From: Phytoamicus setariae
Lineage (GTDB): Bacteria > Pseudomonadota > Alphaproteobacteria > Rhizobiales > Rhizobiaceae
DNA: 64,000 nucleotides
Reading direction: 5' to 3'
Assembly (NCBI RefSeq): GCF_016722925.1
Contig: NZ_JAEQNC010000006.1
Location: 1-64,000 of the forward strand
In this document: one piece after another, positions 35,994 to 45,475 of the stretch
Layout of the letters: each line of letters opens with the position of its first letter
Position numbering within the stretch: position 1 is the first letter of the stretch
Made by a program: the position numbers and the translations under genes
Notes under the pieces: generated by a model
The model's input: only the letters and a program-made list of their open reading frames with translations
What the model was told of the DNA's origin: nothing
Database searches by the model: none

Positions 35994-38900
35994 TTAAGAC
36001 AGACGTCCGGCTGCATGGGCCAGCATCGTGTAGACTTTGCCCGTGTCCGAGGTCAGATAGCTCTGCGTCAACGACTTGTCGCGATCGTTGCGCGTCACAT
36101 CGGCGAGCAGTTTTTCGAAGTCGTTGATGTAGCGATCAACGGCGGAACGGAATTCCGGCTCGCGATCGTATTTGCGCTTGATCTCATCGAATGTCTGCTG
36201 GCCCTTCAACGTGTACAGACGGCGAGTAAACACGTCGCGTTCGCCACGCTGGTAACGACGCCAGAGATCGACCGAAGCATCGTGGTCGATGGCGCGGGCA
36301 ATATCGACCGAAAGCGAATTCAGCGATTCAACCACATGCCGCGGATTGCGACTGTCGGGGCGGGCGGTCGTCGGCGCTGAACGGGGCTCAGGCGTTGCTT
36401 CCTCGCGTGAAGCGCTGCGCAGCAGATCGCTGATCCAGCCTTGTCCTTCCTCGCGACGCGTGGTGTTGTCATCCTGCTGAGCCTTTGGCTTGACCGGCTC
36501 GCGCCGTTCGACGCCGAGGCTGCCGCGCAGACCGGTTGCTTCGGCCGGGCGTTCGCGTTCGGACGGAGTATTCTGCTTCTGGACGCTTTCGGCTGCTGGC
36601 GGCACCACGGGCGGTTGGGCCGGGCGCGTTACCGGCGCAGCTTCGCGCGGACGGACAACAGGCTCGGCTTCCACGCGCCTTGCGACGGGCTCTGCCACGG
36701 TCTGGCGAACCACGGGAGAGGGCTCCACGATACGGGCCTGCACGGGCTGCACTTCCGGCTCGGCACGGGCCGTGGCAACTGCGACTTCGCGTACCAGCGG
36801 TCTTGGCGTTTCGAGATGCGCTGAGGACACGCCGATGATGCCCGAAAGCTCCTGTAGCGCCTTGACCTGTTCTGCAACCGCGCGACGCATCTGGGCGGCG
36901 TTTTCCTTGGCCTCCTCCGGGAGGTCGAAAGCGCTGCGTTTGAGTTCGGCACGGGTGTCGGTCAGTTCCTTGCGAATTTCGCCGGCGGTCCTGCGGATTT
37001 CGTCGGTGGCACCGGCAAAGCGGCCTACGGCCTCTTCTATGGCTTCCTTCAAGGCGTCGCGCAGCTGGCTGGCGGTGGCGTTCGAACGCTTGCCAGTCTC
37101 GCCGAGCAGGCGATCGACATCGGCCAGCGAGCTGGAAATGCTGCCGCGTAGGCGGCTTGCCATTTCGTCGGCACGCTCGTTTGCCTTGTCGAGGGTTACG
37201 CCGACTGCGCCGGAGGCCTCTTCTGCGGCCTTGGTCACCGAAGACTTCATCACGTCGGCCATATCGGTCGCGCGCTTTTCGGTTTCAGACAGGATTCGGC
37301 CGATTTCCGAGAACGCGGTCTGTACGCCGCCACGAACGTTCGAGGACACCTGTCCCGAACGGGATTCGGCGCGGTCGAAGGCCGCTTCGACCAGTCCGGC
37401 CAGCGAGCGCATGGTGTTTTCGATCTCTTCGGAGCGTCGAACCAGGCCGACCGCGAGCGTCTGCAGCGCATCCTCGCGCTCTTCGAGCGTTGAAACGAGG
37501 TTGGACTGCGCTGCCGCCAACAGGCCGGTTGCCTGACCAAGCACCTTGGAATGATCGTCGAACCGCGTGACGATTCCGCCGATCTGCGAGAGCGTTTCAT
37601 TCGAAACGGAGGAGAGCCGCTCAGAATTGCCTTCGAGGAGGCGGGTCGAGGCGCTGACGGAATCGGAGGCGCGGGTCGCGGTTTCGGCGAAGCGCTCGGC
37701 GGTCGAGTTGAGCGCCTGGTCCACCGCACTGAGATTTTCACCCGTGTCGGCAACCAGTTTCTGGATGCCGGCATGGCTCTGGTCCAGAGCGCCGATAAGG
37801 TCGAGAACGGTTGTCTTCAACGAAAGCTCAGCTCCGGTGACGGCCTTTGCCGTCTCTTCCGTGCGTGATGCAATCGCATTGATAAGCGCGGAATTTTCGG
37901 CGCGAAGCACGTCCACGCTTTCGCGGGTGACCTGACCGATGCGCGAAGCGGCGCTCTGGCCGAACTCTGTCAATGCTTCGGCAGCCGGACGCGCCTTTTC
38001 GTCGATGATGCGCGAAAGCTCGGCGGAACGCGCCGCGAGGATGGAATTGAGTTCACGGGTACGTTCGTCGAGCGTTGTCCGTATGGTCTCGTGACGGGTG
38101 GCAAGCGCCTTTTCCGCCGTATCGAGATTGGCGGCGATCGCCGCTGCATCTTCCGTCACCCGCCCGCTGGTCGCAGAGAGCTGGTTGGCGAAATCCGTCA
38201 TGTCCTTGCCAATGCGGCTCGAGAAGTTGCCAACCTTGGATTCGACGGTACCGGCGAACCGATCTGCATTCGCCGACAGCCGGGCGACGAACTGGTCCGC
38301 ATTCCCGGTCAGATCGGCCGAATATTGATTTGCGTTGGTGGAAAGCCGTTCGGCAAACTGGTCGGCATTGCCAGCGAGTTTGGTCGAGTATGTATCTGCG
38401 GTCGTGGCAATCCGATCGGCGAATTGCTCGGTATTGTCCGACAACTTAGCCGAATATTGGTCTGCATTGGACGAAAGCCGCTCCGCAAACTGCTCGGTAT
38501 CGTCGGACAACTTGGCCGAATACTGGTCTGCATTGGTCGAAAGCCGTTCGGCAAACTGGTCGGCATTGCCGGCAAGCTTGGTCGAATACGCTTCTGCCGT
38601 CGTGGAGATCCGTTCAACGAACTGTTCGGTTTCATCTGACAGTTTGGTCGAATACTGATCAGCTTCCGTTCCAAGGCGCGTGGCGAACTGATCCGCATCT
38701 GCTGCCAGACGGGACGAGAACTGCTCGGCTTCCGACGAAAGCTTGCTCGTCAGGCCGGCACTGCGTGCGGCCATCTCGTCGGCATATTCGAGCCCCTTGG
38801 AGGCTATAGTGTCGATTACGCGGCTCGCATCGGCATCAATAGCGCTGGACGCCTCCACCACCGCATTACGCAGAGTCAGGGCAAGCCCGGACGCCTTGCC

Positions 38901-41900
38901 GTCGATGGTCTTGGAAACGTTGTCCAGGCCGATGGTCAATGCCCGATCCATGGTCGAGAGCCGTTCGTCGATACGTGCAGTGCGCGTATCGAAGGTCTCG
39001 GCGATGCGACTCGCACCGGCTTCGGTGATCTGCTCGAAATTCTGCAGCTGGGATCCCACCATGCCCTGGAGCTTTTGTCCTGCCGCATCGATGGCATCCG
39101 CGAATTTGCCTGCATCGCTGTGGATGCCGCTTTCCAGCTTGTCGAAGCTGGAAAGAATTCGTCCACCGGTTTCATCGAACCGATGAGTTACCGATGTCAG
39201 TGTCTCGTCGATCCGCGAGCCGAACACATCGGCGGCGCGGGCAAGCTCGGCAGCCTTGTCGCCGACCCTGTCAGCGAGCGATCCGGTGCTGGCGGCAAAC
39301 GCCTGTTCGAGCGAATTGGCGCTTTCCGATATTGCCAGCTTGAGAGCCGCTTCCCGTTCCTCGAGCTTCATGTCCAGCATCATGATGTTGGACAGCATGT
39401 TGGCGGTGCCGCTCTGCAGCCGTTCATCAAGCGATTGACCGCTTGCGTCGATCGTCTCCCGCAGCGCGTCGCGATGTGCGGCGATCTGTTGGACAAGCTT
39501 TTCTGCGGTCTGGCTGAGGGTCAGCTGGCTGTCCGACAACGTCTCGCGAAGCGCCTCATGGCTCATCTCGATGCCCGAGCTGATGCCAGCTGCAGTGCTC
39601 AGCAGCTTTTCATCGAGAATTTCCGCCATCCCTTCTATCGCCGCGGAAAGGCTGGCTTCGCGCTCGGAAAGGACGGTTTCGATCTTGCGTGCGTTACCGG
39701 TGAAGGCAAGCGCACTGGCCTGCATGCGATTGTCGAGGTTATCAGCGGTCGCATCAAGAACTTGGCGCAGGTTCTTCTCGCGGATGTCGATCTTCTCGGC
39801 GAAACGTGCCGCACTCTCTTCCAGTTCGACCGCGCTTTTCACCATGGCTTCGGAAAGTGCCGATGTATGGTTGGAAATCGTGCCCGCCAGCCCGCTGGAG
39901 GCGTTCTCGATGGTGTCGTTGATGGAGCGTGTGCCGGTTTCGACGGCTTCGCGAAGCTTGCTTTCGCCGTCCTCGAACGACATTTCCAGCATGCTTGCAC
40001 CCATGGCAATGCTGGTGCCGATGGATGTTGCCTGATCGGCGAGCGTGTCGTCGATCTGCTTGCGGCCTTCTTCGAGCGCGATGGTGATGGCGCTTGTCCG
40101 GTCTTCGAGCGTCGCCCGGATCATGTCGTGGGTGGAAGCGAGCTGGATACCGAGATCGGCGCTACCATGGTCGAGGGTCGACGTGATGTCCCTGACCGTA
40201 GTCTCCAGCGTTTGCTTTATGTCGCGGGAAGCTTCGCCGGTGGCATGTTCAATGTGGCTTGCACCACGATTGAGGATGTCGGCCATGGCCGCCGAACGCT
40301 CCTGCAGAGAGTCGTCGAGCCGCTTCTGATGTTCTGTGTATGTCGCCGCGATGGTGATCGCATTTTCGCCAAGCGTGCGGGCAAGGCGGGTGCGTGCATC
40401 ATCGACATTGCCGGTGATCAGTTCCGTGCCGCGCGAAACGGCGGTCGACAGCCGTTCATGATTTTCGGAGAATGCCGCTTCGATCGCCGCTGACTTTTCT
40501 TCGAGCAGCGATGCGATCTTCTCATGTCCGCCGCCGACGGCATTTTCCAGCCGTGAACTGGTGTGCGCAAGGACAGCTTCGATCGCAGCCGACTTTTCGT
40601 CCAGCAGCGACGCGATCCTCTCATGTCCACCGCCGACAGCATTCTCTAGTCGCGCGCTGGTATCAGCGAACACAGCTTCGAATGCGCCGGACTTCTCGTC
40701 GAGCATGGCGGAAATCTTCTTGTGCCCGCCGCCGACGACCTTTTCCAGCCGCGCGCTCGTGTCGCCGAGCGCTGCTTCGAACTGGCTCGATTTTTCTTCG
40801 AGCAAGCTGGCAATTTTCTCGTGCCCGCCACTGACGGACTCTTCCAGCCGTGCGCTGTTGCTGGCGAAGGCAGAATCGAAAGCCGCCGATTTTTCGTTCA
40901 GCAGAGTGGCAATCAACTCCTGGCCGGACGTGATTGTGTCGTCGATGCGCTTATGGGTTTGAGCGAAGGCCGAAGCGATGCCATTCGAGCGCTCATCGAG
41001 AAGGCTCGACATCTTTTCATGACCGTCGGCGACCGCTGCTGTGATTGCTTCGGTCCGATCCGCGATCTTGGCGGCAAGTTCGTCCGCCTTGGCACCAAAG
41101 CCGCTGTCGAGACGGTCGTTGGCGTTGCCGATGACTTCAGCGATTTCGCCGACCTTGCTTTCGAGCGCCATTTCGATCAGCTCCTGGCCGGTGCCAAGTG
41201 CAGTTTCGAGCGCCAGCGACTGGCTGGTAAAGGAGCCGGTCAGCCTCTCCAGAGAGGAATTCAGTATGCCGTCGAGTGCATCCTTGCCCGATCCGAGCGA
41301 GTGATTGATGCGCGCGAGGCTGTCGGACAACTTGGCATCGAGCGAGCCGGAACGCTTGTCGAACGCATCGGCGAAGTCGTTCAGACGGCCATCGAATGCG
41401 GAGGCGACGAGGTCGACCGAAGAACGCAGCCGCTCGTCGAAGAAGCCCGAACGCAGGTCCAGATCCATGACCGCTTCGTCGGCCGTGGTCTGGAGCGACT
41501 GGCGGAAACTTGCGCCTTTCTCATCCAGTGAGGCGTTGAGCGTACGAAGCACGTCTTCCAGGCTGGAAGTGACGGTCTGGGCGCCAGAAGTCAGCGATTC
41601 ATTGATCTGGCGTGTCCGTGCGATCAGCGTTTCGTTGAGCTGGCGCGTGCGCTCCTGCAGCGCTGCGTTCAGTTTTTCCGTGTTGGCATCGAGAACCGAT
41701 GCGCGGGTTTCGAACTCTGAAAGCAGCGAACGCCCGCGTTCGTTGAGCGCGGCGCCGAGGATCTCGATGCGCGTGTCGAATTCTTCTGCGAGCGAAATGC
41801 CAGTGCTATTGAGGGTGGTCAGCAGGCCTTCGGTCTTGCCCGACAGCAGGGCGCTGATCGAGTTTGCTGCGTTGCCGGTCTTTTGCATGATGATCGCAGC

Positions 41901-42842
41901 CTGCGTGTCGATCATCTGGGCGACGGCTTCGCCCGAGGTGGCGATGCTCTTGGAGATGGTGGTGCCAGCCGAGGATAGCTCTTCCTTAAGCTGGACATGG
42001 GCGCTCGAAATCGAAGAACGGACCCGCTCGGCGTGGCCAATGATCGCCTCGCGCTCGGAGCCGAGCTCCTGGACCAGGCTCCTGACCCGGAGTTCGTTGT
42101 CGGAGTAGCTGCGCTCCAATGCATTCACTTCCGAATGCACCAGCGTTTCGAGTTCCGAAGCGCGTGCGATCGTCCGCTCGATTCCCTCGTTCATCGCCGT
42201 GACTTCACGGCGGACTGCCTGGCCGACGGACATGATGCGTTCGGCGGCAGCATTTTCGGGTTCAGCAAGACGCAACGCCACTTCCGCCATGGAACGCGCC
42301 GCCTGCTTGAGTTCCTGCGCCCGGGTGATCATGTTGGCGAAAGCAAAGAAGACCAGGATCGGGAAGAAAATGCCGACCACGATGGCAAGGGCGCCAGGAA
42401 CCGCGGCAAGGTCCGCAAGCGAGCGGATCTGCCAGATCTGCGGCGAATAGAGCAGGTGTGCCGCGCCGATGCCGAGCAGTACCCAGGCAGCAGAAACGAT
42501 GGCCGCTACGCGAAGCGGCGAACCGGGTCTCTGTGCATCGAAACCGCGCAGCGCCTGGACCGGCACATTGGACGCCTGATCGTTGGCGGGCTTGTGCAAG
42601 GGCGATTTCGGCCCTGCCTCCGGCGCCAGTGCGCGGGCGATGTCCTCGGAGCGGTTCGCACCGGACCGGGCGGAATCGTCGCCTGGTTTGCGAGGTGTCT
42701 GGTTGGCTACGTCTGACAAATTTGCCTCCCGAGGATCAAGTCCGCCACGCGGGCGGTCTTCCTGGAAATCGATGGCCAAGGCTTCCTCAAGCGCCTTGTA
42801 GGCGTTCTCGGCTACCACGTCGTTTTCCGTCTTGATCGTCAT
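35994..42842 (-). CDS. giant coiled-coil membrane protein, likely growth pole ring (GPR) homologue
   Basis: A 2282-residue protein. Residues 1-110 are soluble and acidic; two membrane segments follow (about 111-132 and 146-170). About 1,900 residues are then heptad/11-mer helical repeats with almost no Cys, Pro or Trp, like apolipoprotein repeats. Residues about 1940-2150 are a Pro/Arg/Glu-rich linker, and the last 115 are a conserved-looking globular domain (SLSVDIARAIDHDASVDLWRRY). The layout and size match the Agrobacterium growth-pole-ring protein (about 2100 residues, apolipoprotein-like), which forms a ring at the growing pole and is needed for polar growth and rod shape. That identity is inferred from architecture, not from alignment. 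The gene is divergent from the Hpt gene. Confidence 0.75.
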   Translation of the reverse strand: MTIKTENDVVAENAYKALEEALAIDFQEDRPRGGLDPREANLSDVANQTPRKPGDDSARSGANRSEDIARALAPEAGPKSPLHKPANDQASNVPVQALRGFDAQRPGSPLRVAAIVSAAWVLLGIGAAHLLYSPQIWQIRSLADLAAVPGALAIVVGIFFPILVFFAFANMITRAQELKQAARSMAEVALRLAEPENAAAERIMSVGQAVRREVTAMNEGIERTIARASELETLVHSEVNALERSYSDNELRVRSLVQELGSEREAIIGHAERVRSSISSAHVQLKEELSSAGTTISKSIATSGEAVAQMIDTQAAIIMQKTGNAANSISALLSGKTEGLLTTLNSTGISLAEEFDTRIEILGAALNERGRSLLSEFETRASVLDANTEKLNAALQERTRQLNETLIARTRQINESLTSGAQTVTSSLEDVLRTLNASLDEKGASFRQSLQTTADEAVMDLDLRSGFFDERLRSSVDLVASAFDGRLNDFADAFDKRSGSLDAKLSDSLARINHSLGSGKDALDGILNSSLERLTGSFTSQSLALETALGTGQELIEMALESKVGEIAEVIGNANDRLDSGFGAKADELAAKIADRTEAITAAVADGHEKMSSLLDERSNGIASAFAQTHKRIDDTITSGQELIATLLNEKSAAFDSAFASNSARLEESVSGGHEKIASLLEEKSSQFEAALGDTSARLEKVVGGGHKKISAMLDEKSGAFEAVFADTSARLENAVGGGHERIASLLDEKSAAIEAVLAHTSSRLENAVGGGHEKIASLLEEKSAAIEAAFSENHERLSTAVSRGTELITGNVDDARTRLARTLGENAITIAATYTEHQKRLDDSLQERSAAMADILNRGASHIEHATGEASRDIKQTLETTVRDITSTLDHGSADLGIQLASTHDMIRATLEDRTSAITIALEEGRKQIDDTLADQATSIGTSIAMGASMLEMSFEDGESKLREAVETGTRSINDTIENASSGLAGTISNHTSALSEAMVKSAVELEESAARFAEKIDIREKNLRQVLDATADNLDNRMQASALAFTGNARKIETVLSEREASLSAAIEGMAEILDEKLLSTAAGISSGIEMSHEALRETLSDSQLTLSQTAEKLVQQIAAHRDALRETIDASGQSLDERLQSGTANMLSNIMMLDMKLEEREAALKLAISESANSLEQAFAASTGSLADRVGDKAAELARAADVFGSRIDETLTSVTHRFDETGGRILSSFDKLESGIHSDAGKFADAIDAAGQKLQGMVGSQLQNFEQITEAGASRIAETFDTRTARIDERLSTMDRALTIGLDNVSKTIDGKASGLALTLRNAVVEASSAIDADASRVIDTIASKGLEYADEMAARSAGLTSKLSSEAEQFSSRLAADADQFATRLGTEADQYSTKLSDETEQFVERISTTAEAYSTKLAGNADQFAERLSTNADQYSAKLSDDTEQFAERLSSNADQYSAKLSDNTEQFADRIATTADTYSTKLAGNADQFAERLSTNANQYSADLTGNADQFVARLSANADRFAGTVESKVGNFSSRIGKDMTDFANQLSATSGRVTEDAAAIAANLDTAEKALATRHETIRTTLDERTRELNSILAARSAELSRIIDEKARPAAEALTEFGQSAASRIGQVTRESVDVLRAENSALINAIASRTEETAKAVTGAELSLKTTVLDLIGALDQSHAGIQKLVADTGENLSAVDQALNSTAERFAETATRASDSVSASTRLLEGNSERLSSVSNETLSQIGGIVTRFDDHSKVLGQATGLLAAAQSNLVSTLEEREDALQTLAVGLVRRSEEIENTMRSLAGLVEAAFDRAESRSGQVSSNVRGGVQTAFSEIGRILSETEKRATDMADVMKSSVTKAAEEASGAVGVTLDKANERADEMASRLRGSISSSLADVDRLLGETGKRSNATASQLRDALKEAIEEAVGRFAGATDEIRRTAGEIRKELTDTRAELKRSAFDLPEEAKENAAQMRRAVAEQVKALQELSGIIGVSSAHLETPRPLVREVAVATARAEPEVQPVQARIVEPSPVVRQTVAEPVARRVEAEPVVRPREAAPVTRPAQPPVVPPAAESVQKQNTPSERERPAEATGLRGSLGVERREPVKPKAQQDDNTTRREEGQGWISDLLRSASREEATPEPRSAPTTARPDSRNPRHVVESLNSLSVDIARAIDHDASVDLWRRYQRGERDVFTRRLYTLKGQQTFDEIKRKYDREPEFRSAVDRYINDFEKLLADVTRNDRDKSLTQSYLTSDTGKVYTMLAHAAGRLS
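38240..38705 (-). repeat. 22-residue (66-bp) tandem repeats within the GPR-like gene
   Basis: Codons for residues about 1380-1535 repeat a 22-residue unit like TEQFAERLSSNADQYSAKLS plus two residues, itself two 11-mers. At least six units occur, some differing by only one or two residues (ADQFAERLSTNADQYSAKLS against TEQFAERLSSNADQYSAKLS). The near-identity suggests recent duplication or gene conversion. Confidence 0.75.
40445..40900 (-). repeat. 33-residue (99-bp) tandem repeats within the GPR-like gene
   Basis: Codons for residues about 650-800 repeat a 33-residue unit with the pattern HEKIASLLEEKSAAIEA, then a variable stretch, SARLENAV and GGG. Five units are clear. The length is three 11-mers, as in apolipoproteins, and each unit ends in a glycine triplet that would break the helix and allow a hinge. 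Confidence 0.75.
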
Positions 42843-43290
42843 TCCCGTTTCGCCTCATTCACTTCAATGCCTTGAAAGTGGGAGCCTCCGAGTAGGGAGA
42901 GCCCAAGGATTTCAAGGCCATGCACTTGCCCCGGATAATGCCATGTCCGCTCCGTCAGAGCGATGCCAGTGCCAATATCCGTTGGAATTTCGTCGCCTTT
43001 GGTTAAAAGGAGCCGCAATTTTCCACGTAACGTAGTGGCACAGAAGCCGTTTTGATACAATCACTGGGGCGACTGATGGCGAATAGGTTAAGAATTTATT
43101 AACGGAAATTTTGAGGCAGCCATACAAAAAAGTGAATGAATTTATCCCTTTAATGGCAGTTAACCATATGCCGAGATTTCACTCCGTGAAAATGCCGCAA
43201 TTAAGCACTTTTGCGTGGTTGCCTGTGACGATGAGCTGCGAAGCACGCAGAGGCCTGTATCACAACCAGACAACAATCAGGGAAACAACC
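42843..43290. other. divergent regulatory region between the GPR-like and Hpt genes
   Basis: The 448-bp gap has an AT-rich core (43,060-43,160, including AAGAATTTATTAACGG) that is likely to contain promoters for both genes. No gene is supported inside it. A longer plus-strand reading frame begins at 43111 but lacks a ribosome site; translation more likely begins at 43291. Confidence 0.5.
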
Positions 43291-43659
43291 ATGGCTGCCT
43301 TGAGTATCGCGTTCGGAGCCCCCGACCACTACAGTGGCGTCAAGCCCTCCAACCACCGCCCAATCGATCTTGTTCACCTTGCACGGCAGACGTCCGGCGA
43401 CAAGGAGCTGGAGTTGGAAGTGTTGCGGATGTTCGCCCGGCAGGCGCGAACCTGCATGAACGAACTCGCCCATGCTCAGCAGGAAACGGTCTGCCAGACC
43501 GCGCACAAGCTTAAGGGCGCCGCCCTTGCCGTCGGTGCATTCATCGTATCTGATGCAGCAGAGCAGGTCGAAGCGCATGCTCAGGATGCCAAATGCCTAG
43601 CGTCACTCGGTGCGGCGGTGGTTGAAGTTGAAAACTTTATCCAGGGCCTGTCACGCTGA
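43291..43659 (+). CDS. Hpt-domain phosphotransfer protein
   Basis: A 122-residue protein made of a single histidine phosphotransfer domain. H72 in TAHKLKGAALAVGA is the phosphate-accepting residue, with four helices around it. The ATG at 43291 has AGGGA upstream. It would shuttle phosphate between a hybrid kinase and a response regulator encoded elsewhere. It is divergent from the growth-pole-ring-like gene. Confidence 0.85.
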   Translation: MAALSIAFGAPDHYSGVKPSNHRPIDLVHLARQTSGDKELELEVLRMFARQARTCMNELAHAQQETVCQTAHKLKGAALAVGAFIVSDAAEQVEAHAQDAKCLASLGAAVVEVENFIQGLSR

Positions 43660-43721
43660 GCTCTGTGGCGTCGCGAAGGGTGCCTATCGCGTCCTGACCA
43701 TTGCAAGGAGCGTGATTTGCG

Positions 43722-44495
43722 ATGCGCGACCTCATAAGGCGCCTTATGGGCGCGCAACCGAAAGCAATGCAAATGCGCTCGCGCATCATCATTCCTGAAG
43801 GTCAAGTATACGACATCTACGCGATAGGTGATGTCCACGGCTGCCTTGACCTTCTCGTCGCTGTCGAAGAGCGCATCCGTTGGCATTCCGCCAATCGGAA
43901 GACGCCGGCGCTCATCGTGATGCTCGGCGATTATGTCGACCGCGGTTCTCAATCCCGCGGCGTTATCCAACATCTGACCAGGACCCCTGAGCCACCATTC
44001 CAGCGACTGTGCCTGTGCGGCAATCATGACGATGCGTTCCTGTCCTTCATACTGAACGACGATTTCGATCCGGCTTGGTTGGGATTTGGCGGTCTAACCA
44101 CGCTTCAGTCCTACGGCGTGGATGCCGAAGGCTTGCTCGACCGGGATCCTGCCGGTCAAACGCTGATGAGGGCTGTACGAGAGGCCGTGCCGAAAGCGCA
44201 TATTGATTTTCTCCGCACGTTGCCGATTTCCATCAGCATCGGCAAATATCTGTTCGTTCATGCGGGGATCGTTCCCGGCGTTCGGCTATCCCAGCAGTCC
44301 GATTTTGACATGCTCTGGATACGGGAGCCCTTTCTGACGAGAGGGCCGGAGCTAGATCTGATGGTTATCCACGGCCATACGCCAGATGACGACTTTCAGT
44401 ACGGGATCGGCCGGATCGGCATAGACACTGGTGCCTTTGCGACTGGCAAGCTTAAGGCGCTGTATATCGGTACGTCAGGCATAGAGGAAATCTGA
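43722..44495 (+). CDS. serine/threonine-phosphatase-type metallophosphatase
   Basis: A 257-residue calcineurin-type phosphatase with all the metal-site motifs: GDVHG, GDYVDRG, GNHD, and the later FVHAG and IHGHTP. This is the PrpA/PrpB-like bacterial PPP group (also related to ApaH), so it could dephosphorylate proteins or dinucleotides. A perfect 16-bp palindrome, CATAAGGCGCCTTATG (43733-43748), lies within the first ten codons. Confidence 0.85.
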   Translation: MRDLIRRLMGAQPKAMQMRSRIIIPEGQVYDIYAIGDVHGCLDLLVAVEERIRWHSANRKTPALIVMLGDYVDRGSQSRGVIQHLTRTPEPPFQRLCLCGNHDDAFLSFILNDDFDPAWLGFGGLTTLQSYGVDAEGLLDRDPAGQTLMRAVREAVPKAHIDFLRTLPISISIGKYLFVHAGIVPGVRLSQQSDFDMLWIREPFLTRGPELDLMVIHGHTPDDDFQYGIGRIGIDTGAFATGKLKALYIGTSGIEEI

Positions 44496-44611
44496 TATTC
44501 TTGCGCCACGCCGCAGATTTCGGCTTGGATCAGGGGCTTCCACCCCGAATATGGCGGCGCAGATCGCCGTTTCTGATAAGCTGCCGGTACATTGTTCGGG
44601 AGGTGGAACCT

Positions 44612-45316
44612 GTGTCTGAACTGAAAGCCCCGCCCGGAGGTTCACAGCCAAGCCCGCCCCTGACTTCCGGAGAAATGGCGTCCACGATGTCGCATTTCCA
44701 TCGCGCTGAAATTGCGCGAATGGCGGGATGGCGGGATCGTCTGGACAGGACGACCAACTGGGCGGTGACGGTTGCGGCCGCCATGCTGTCCGTGTCTTTG
44801 TCGACACCTTCGTCACACCACGGTGTCCTGTTGTTTGCCATGCTGTTGCTGCTGCAACTGCTGTGGATCGAAGCGCGCCGCTACCGCTTCTTCGATGTCT
44901 ATCGTGCACGGGTCCGCCAGTTCGAGCGTTATTACTTCGCGCAGCTTTTCTCACCGCAAGACAACTTCGCGTCAAATTGGCTGCTGATCATGGGGGAAAC
45001 GCTGAGGACACCCCAGTTCCTCATCAGCACCCGCGCGGCCTTCGCCCGTCGCCTGCGCCGCAACTACATACATCTGTTCTCCATATTGCTGCTCGCCTGG
45101 GTGCTGAAGCTGACCAGCCCGACATTACAGGTCGAGGGGCAGGAGATGGGCCTGGCGGCTTCGACGCGGCGCGCAATCGGCAACGCTGCCTTGGGTCCGC
45201 TGCCTGGCTGGCTCGTGTTCGCGTTTGTTGCGGTTTTCTATTGCTGGCTCATCTACACCGCCTACATCCAGAACTTCCGGGAAGGGGAACTGTCCATCGG
45301 CGACGTTCATGTATGA
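44612..45316 (+). CDS. DUF2270 membrane protein
   Basis: A 234-residue predicted inner-membrane protein of the DUF2270 family. About four membrane segments: two close together near residues 55-90, then around 155-175 and 205-225. The cytoplasmic part carries conserved EARRYRFFDVYRARVRQFE and NFREGELSIGD. Start is GTG at 44612 with a strong GGAGGTGG. Function unknown. The CASTOR/POLLUX-type channel gene begins 159 bp downstream on the same strand. Confidence 0.8.
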   Translation: MSELKAPPGGSQPSPPLTSGEMASTMSHFHRAEIARMAGWRDRLDRTTNWAVTVAAAMLSVSLSTPSSHHGVLLFAMLLLLQLLWIEARRYRFFDVYRARVRQFERYYFAQLFSPQDNFASNWLLIMGETLRTPQFLISTRAAFARRLRRNYIHLFSILLLAWVLKLTSPTLQVEGQEMGLAASTRRAIGNAALGPLPGWLVFAFVAVFYCWLIYTAYIQNFREGELSIGDVHV

Positions 45317-45475
45317 TTGATTGTAGTCGCTCTGACGCGGGTCGATTGTCCAGGTTTGGACTGTTTTTTCGAAAGTCATGAATGTATTGGCGAAATTGTT
45401 TCGCCAACCGACAAGATATTATATTTGAACCATACTTGCCGCGCAGTGAGTCTGCCGGTTTCTTCGGGGAATTTC

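Noticed and set aside
35677-35997. Plus-strand frame of 106 codons after the MCE operon
   Set aside because: It runs through a strong terminator hairpin, lacks a ribosome site and has no recognisable domain.
36000-42800. Many long plus-strand open frames opposite the giant protein gene, one over 470 codons
   Set aside because: They follow from the codon bias and repeats of the minus-strand gene. They lack ribosome sites and have Ser/Arg-rich, unrecognisable products.
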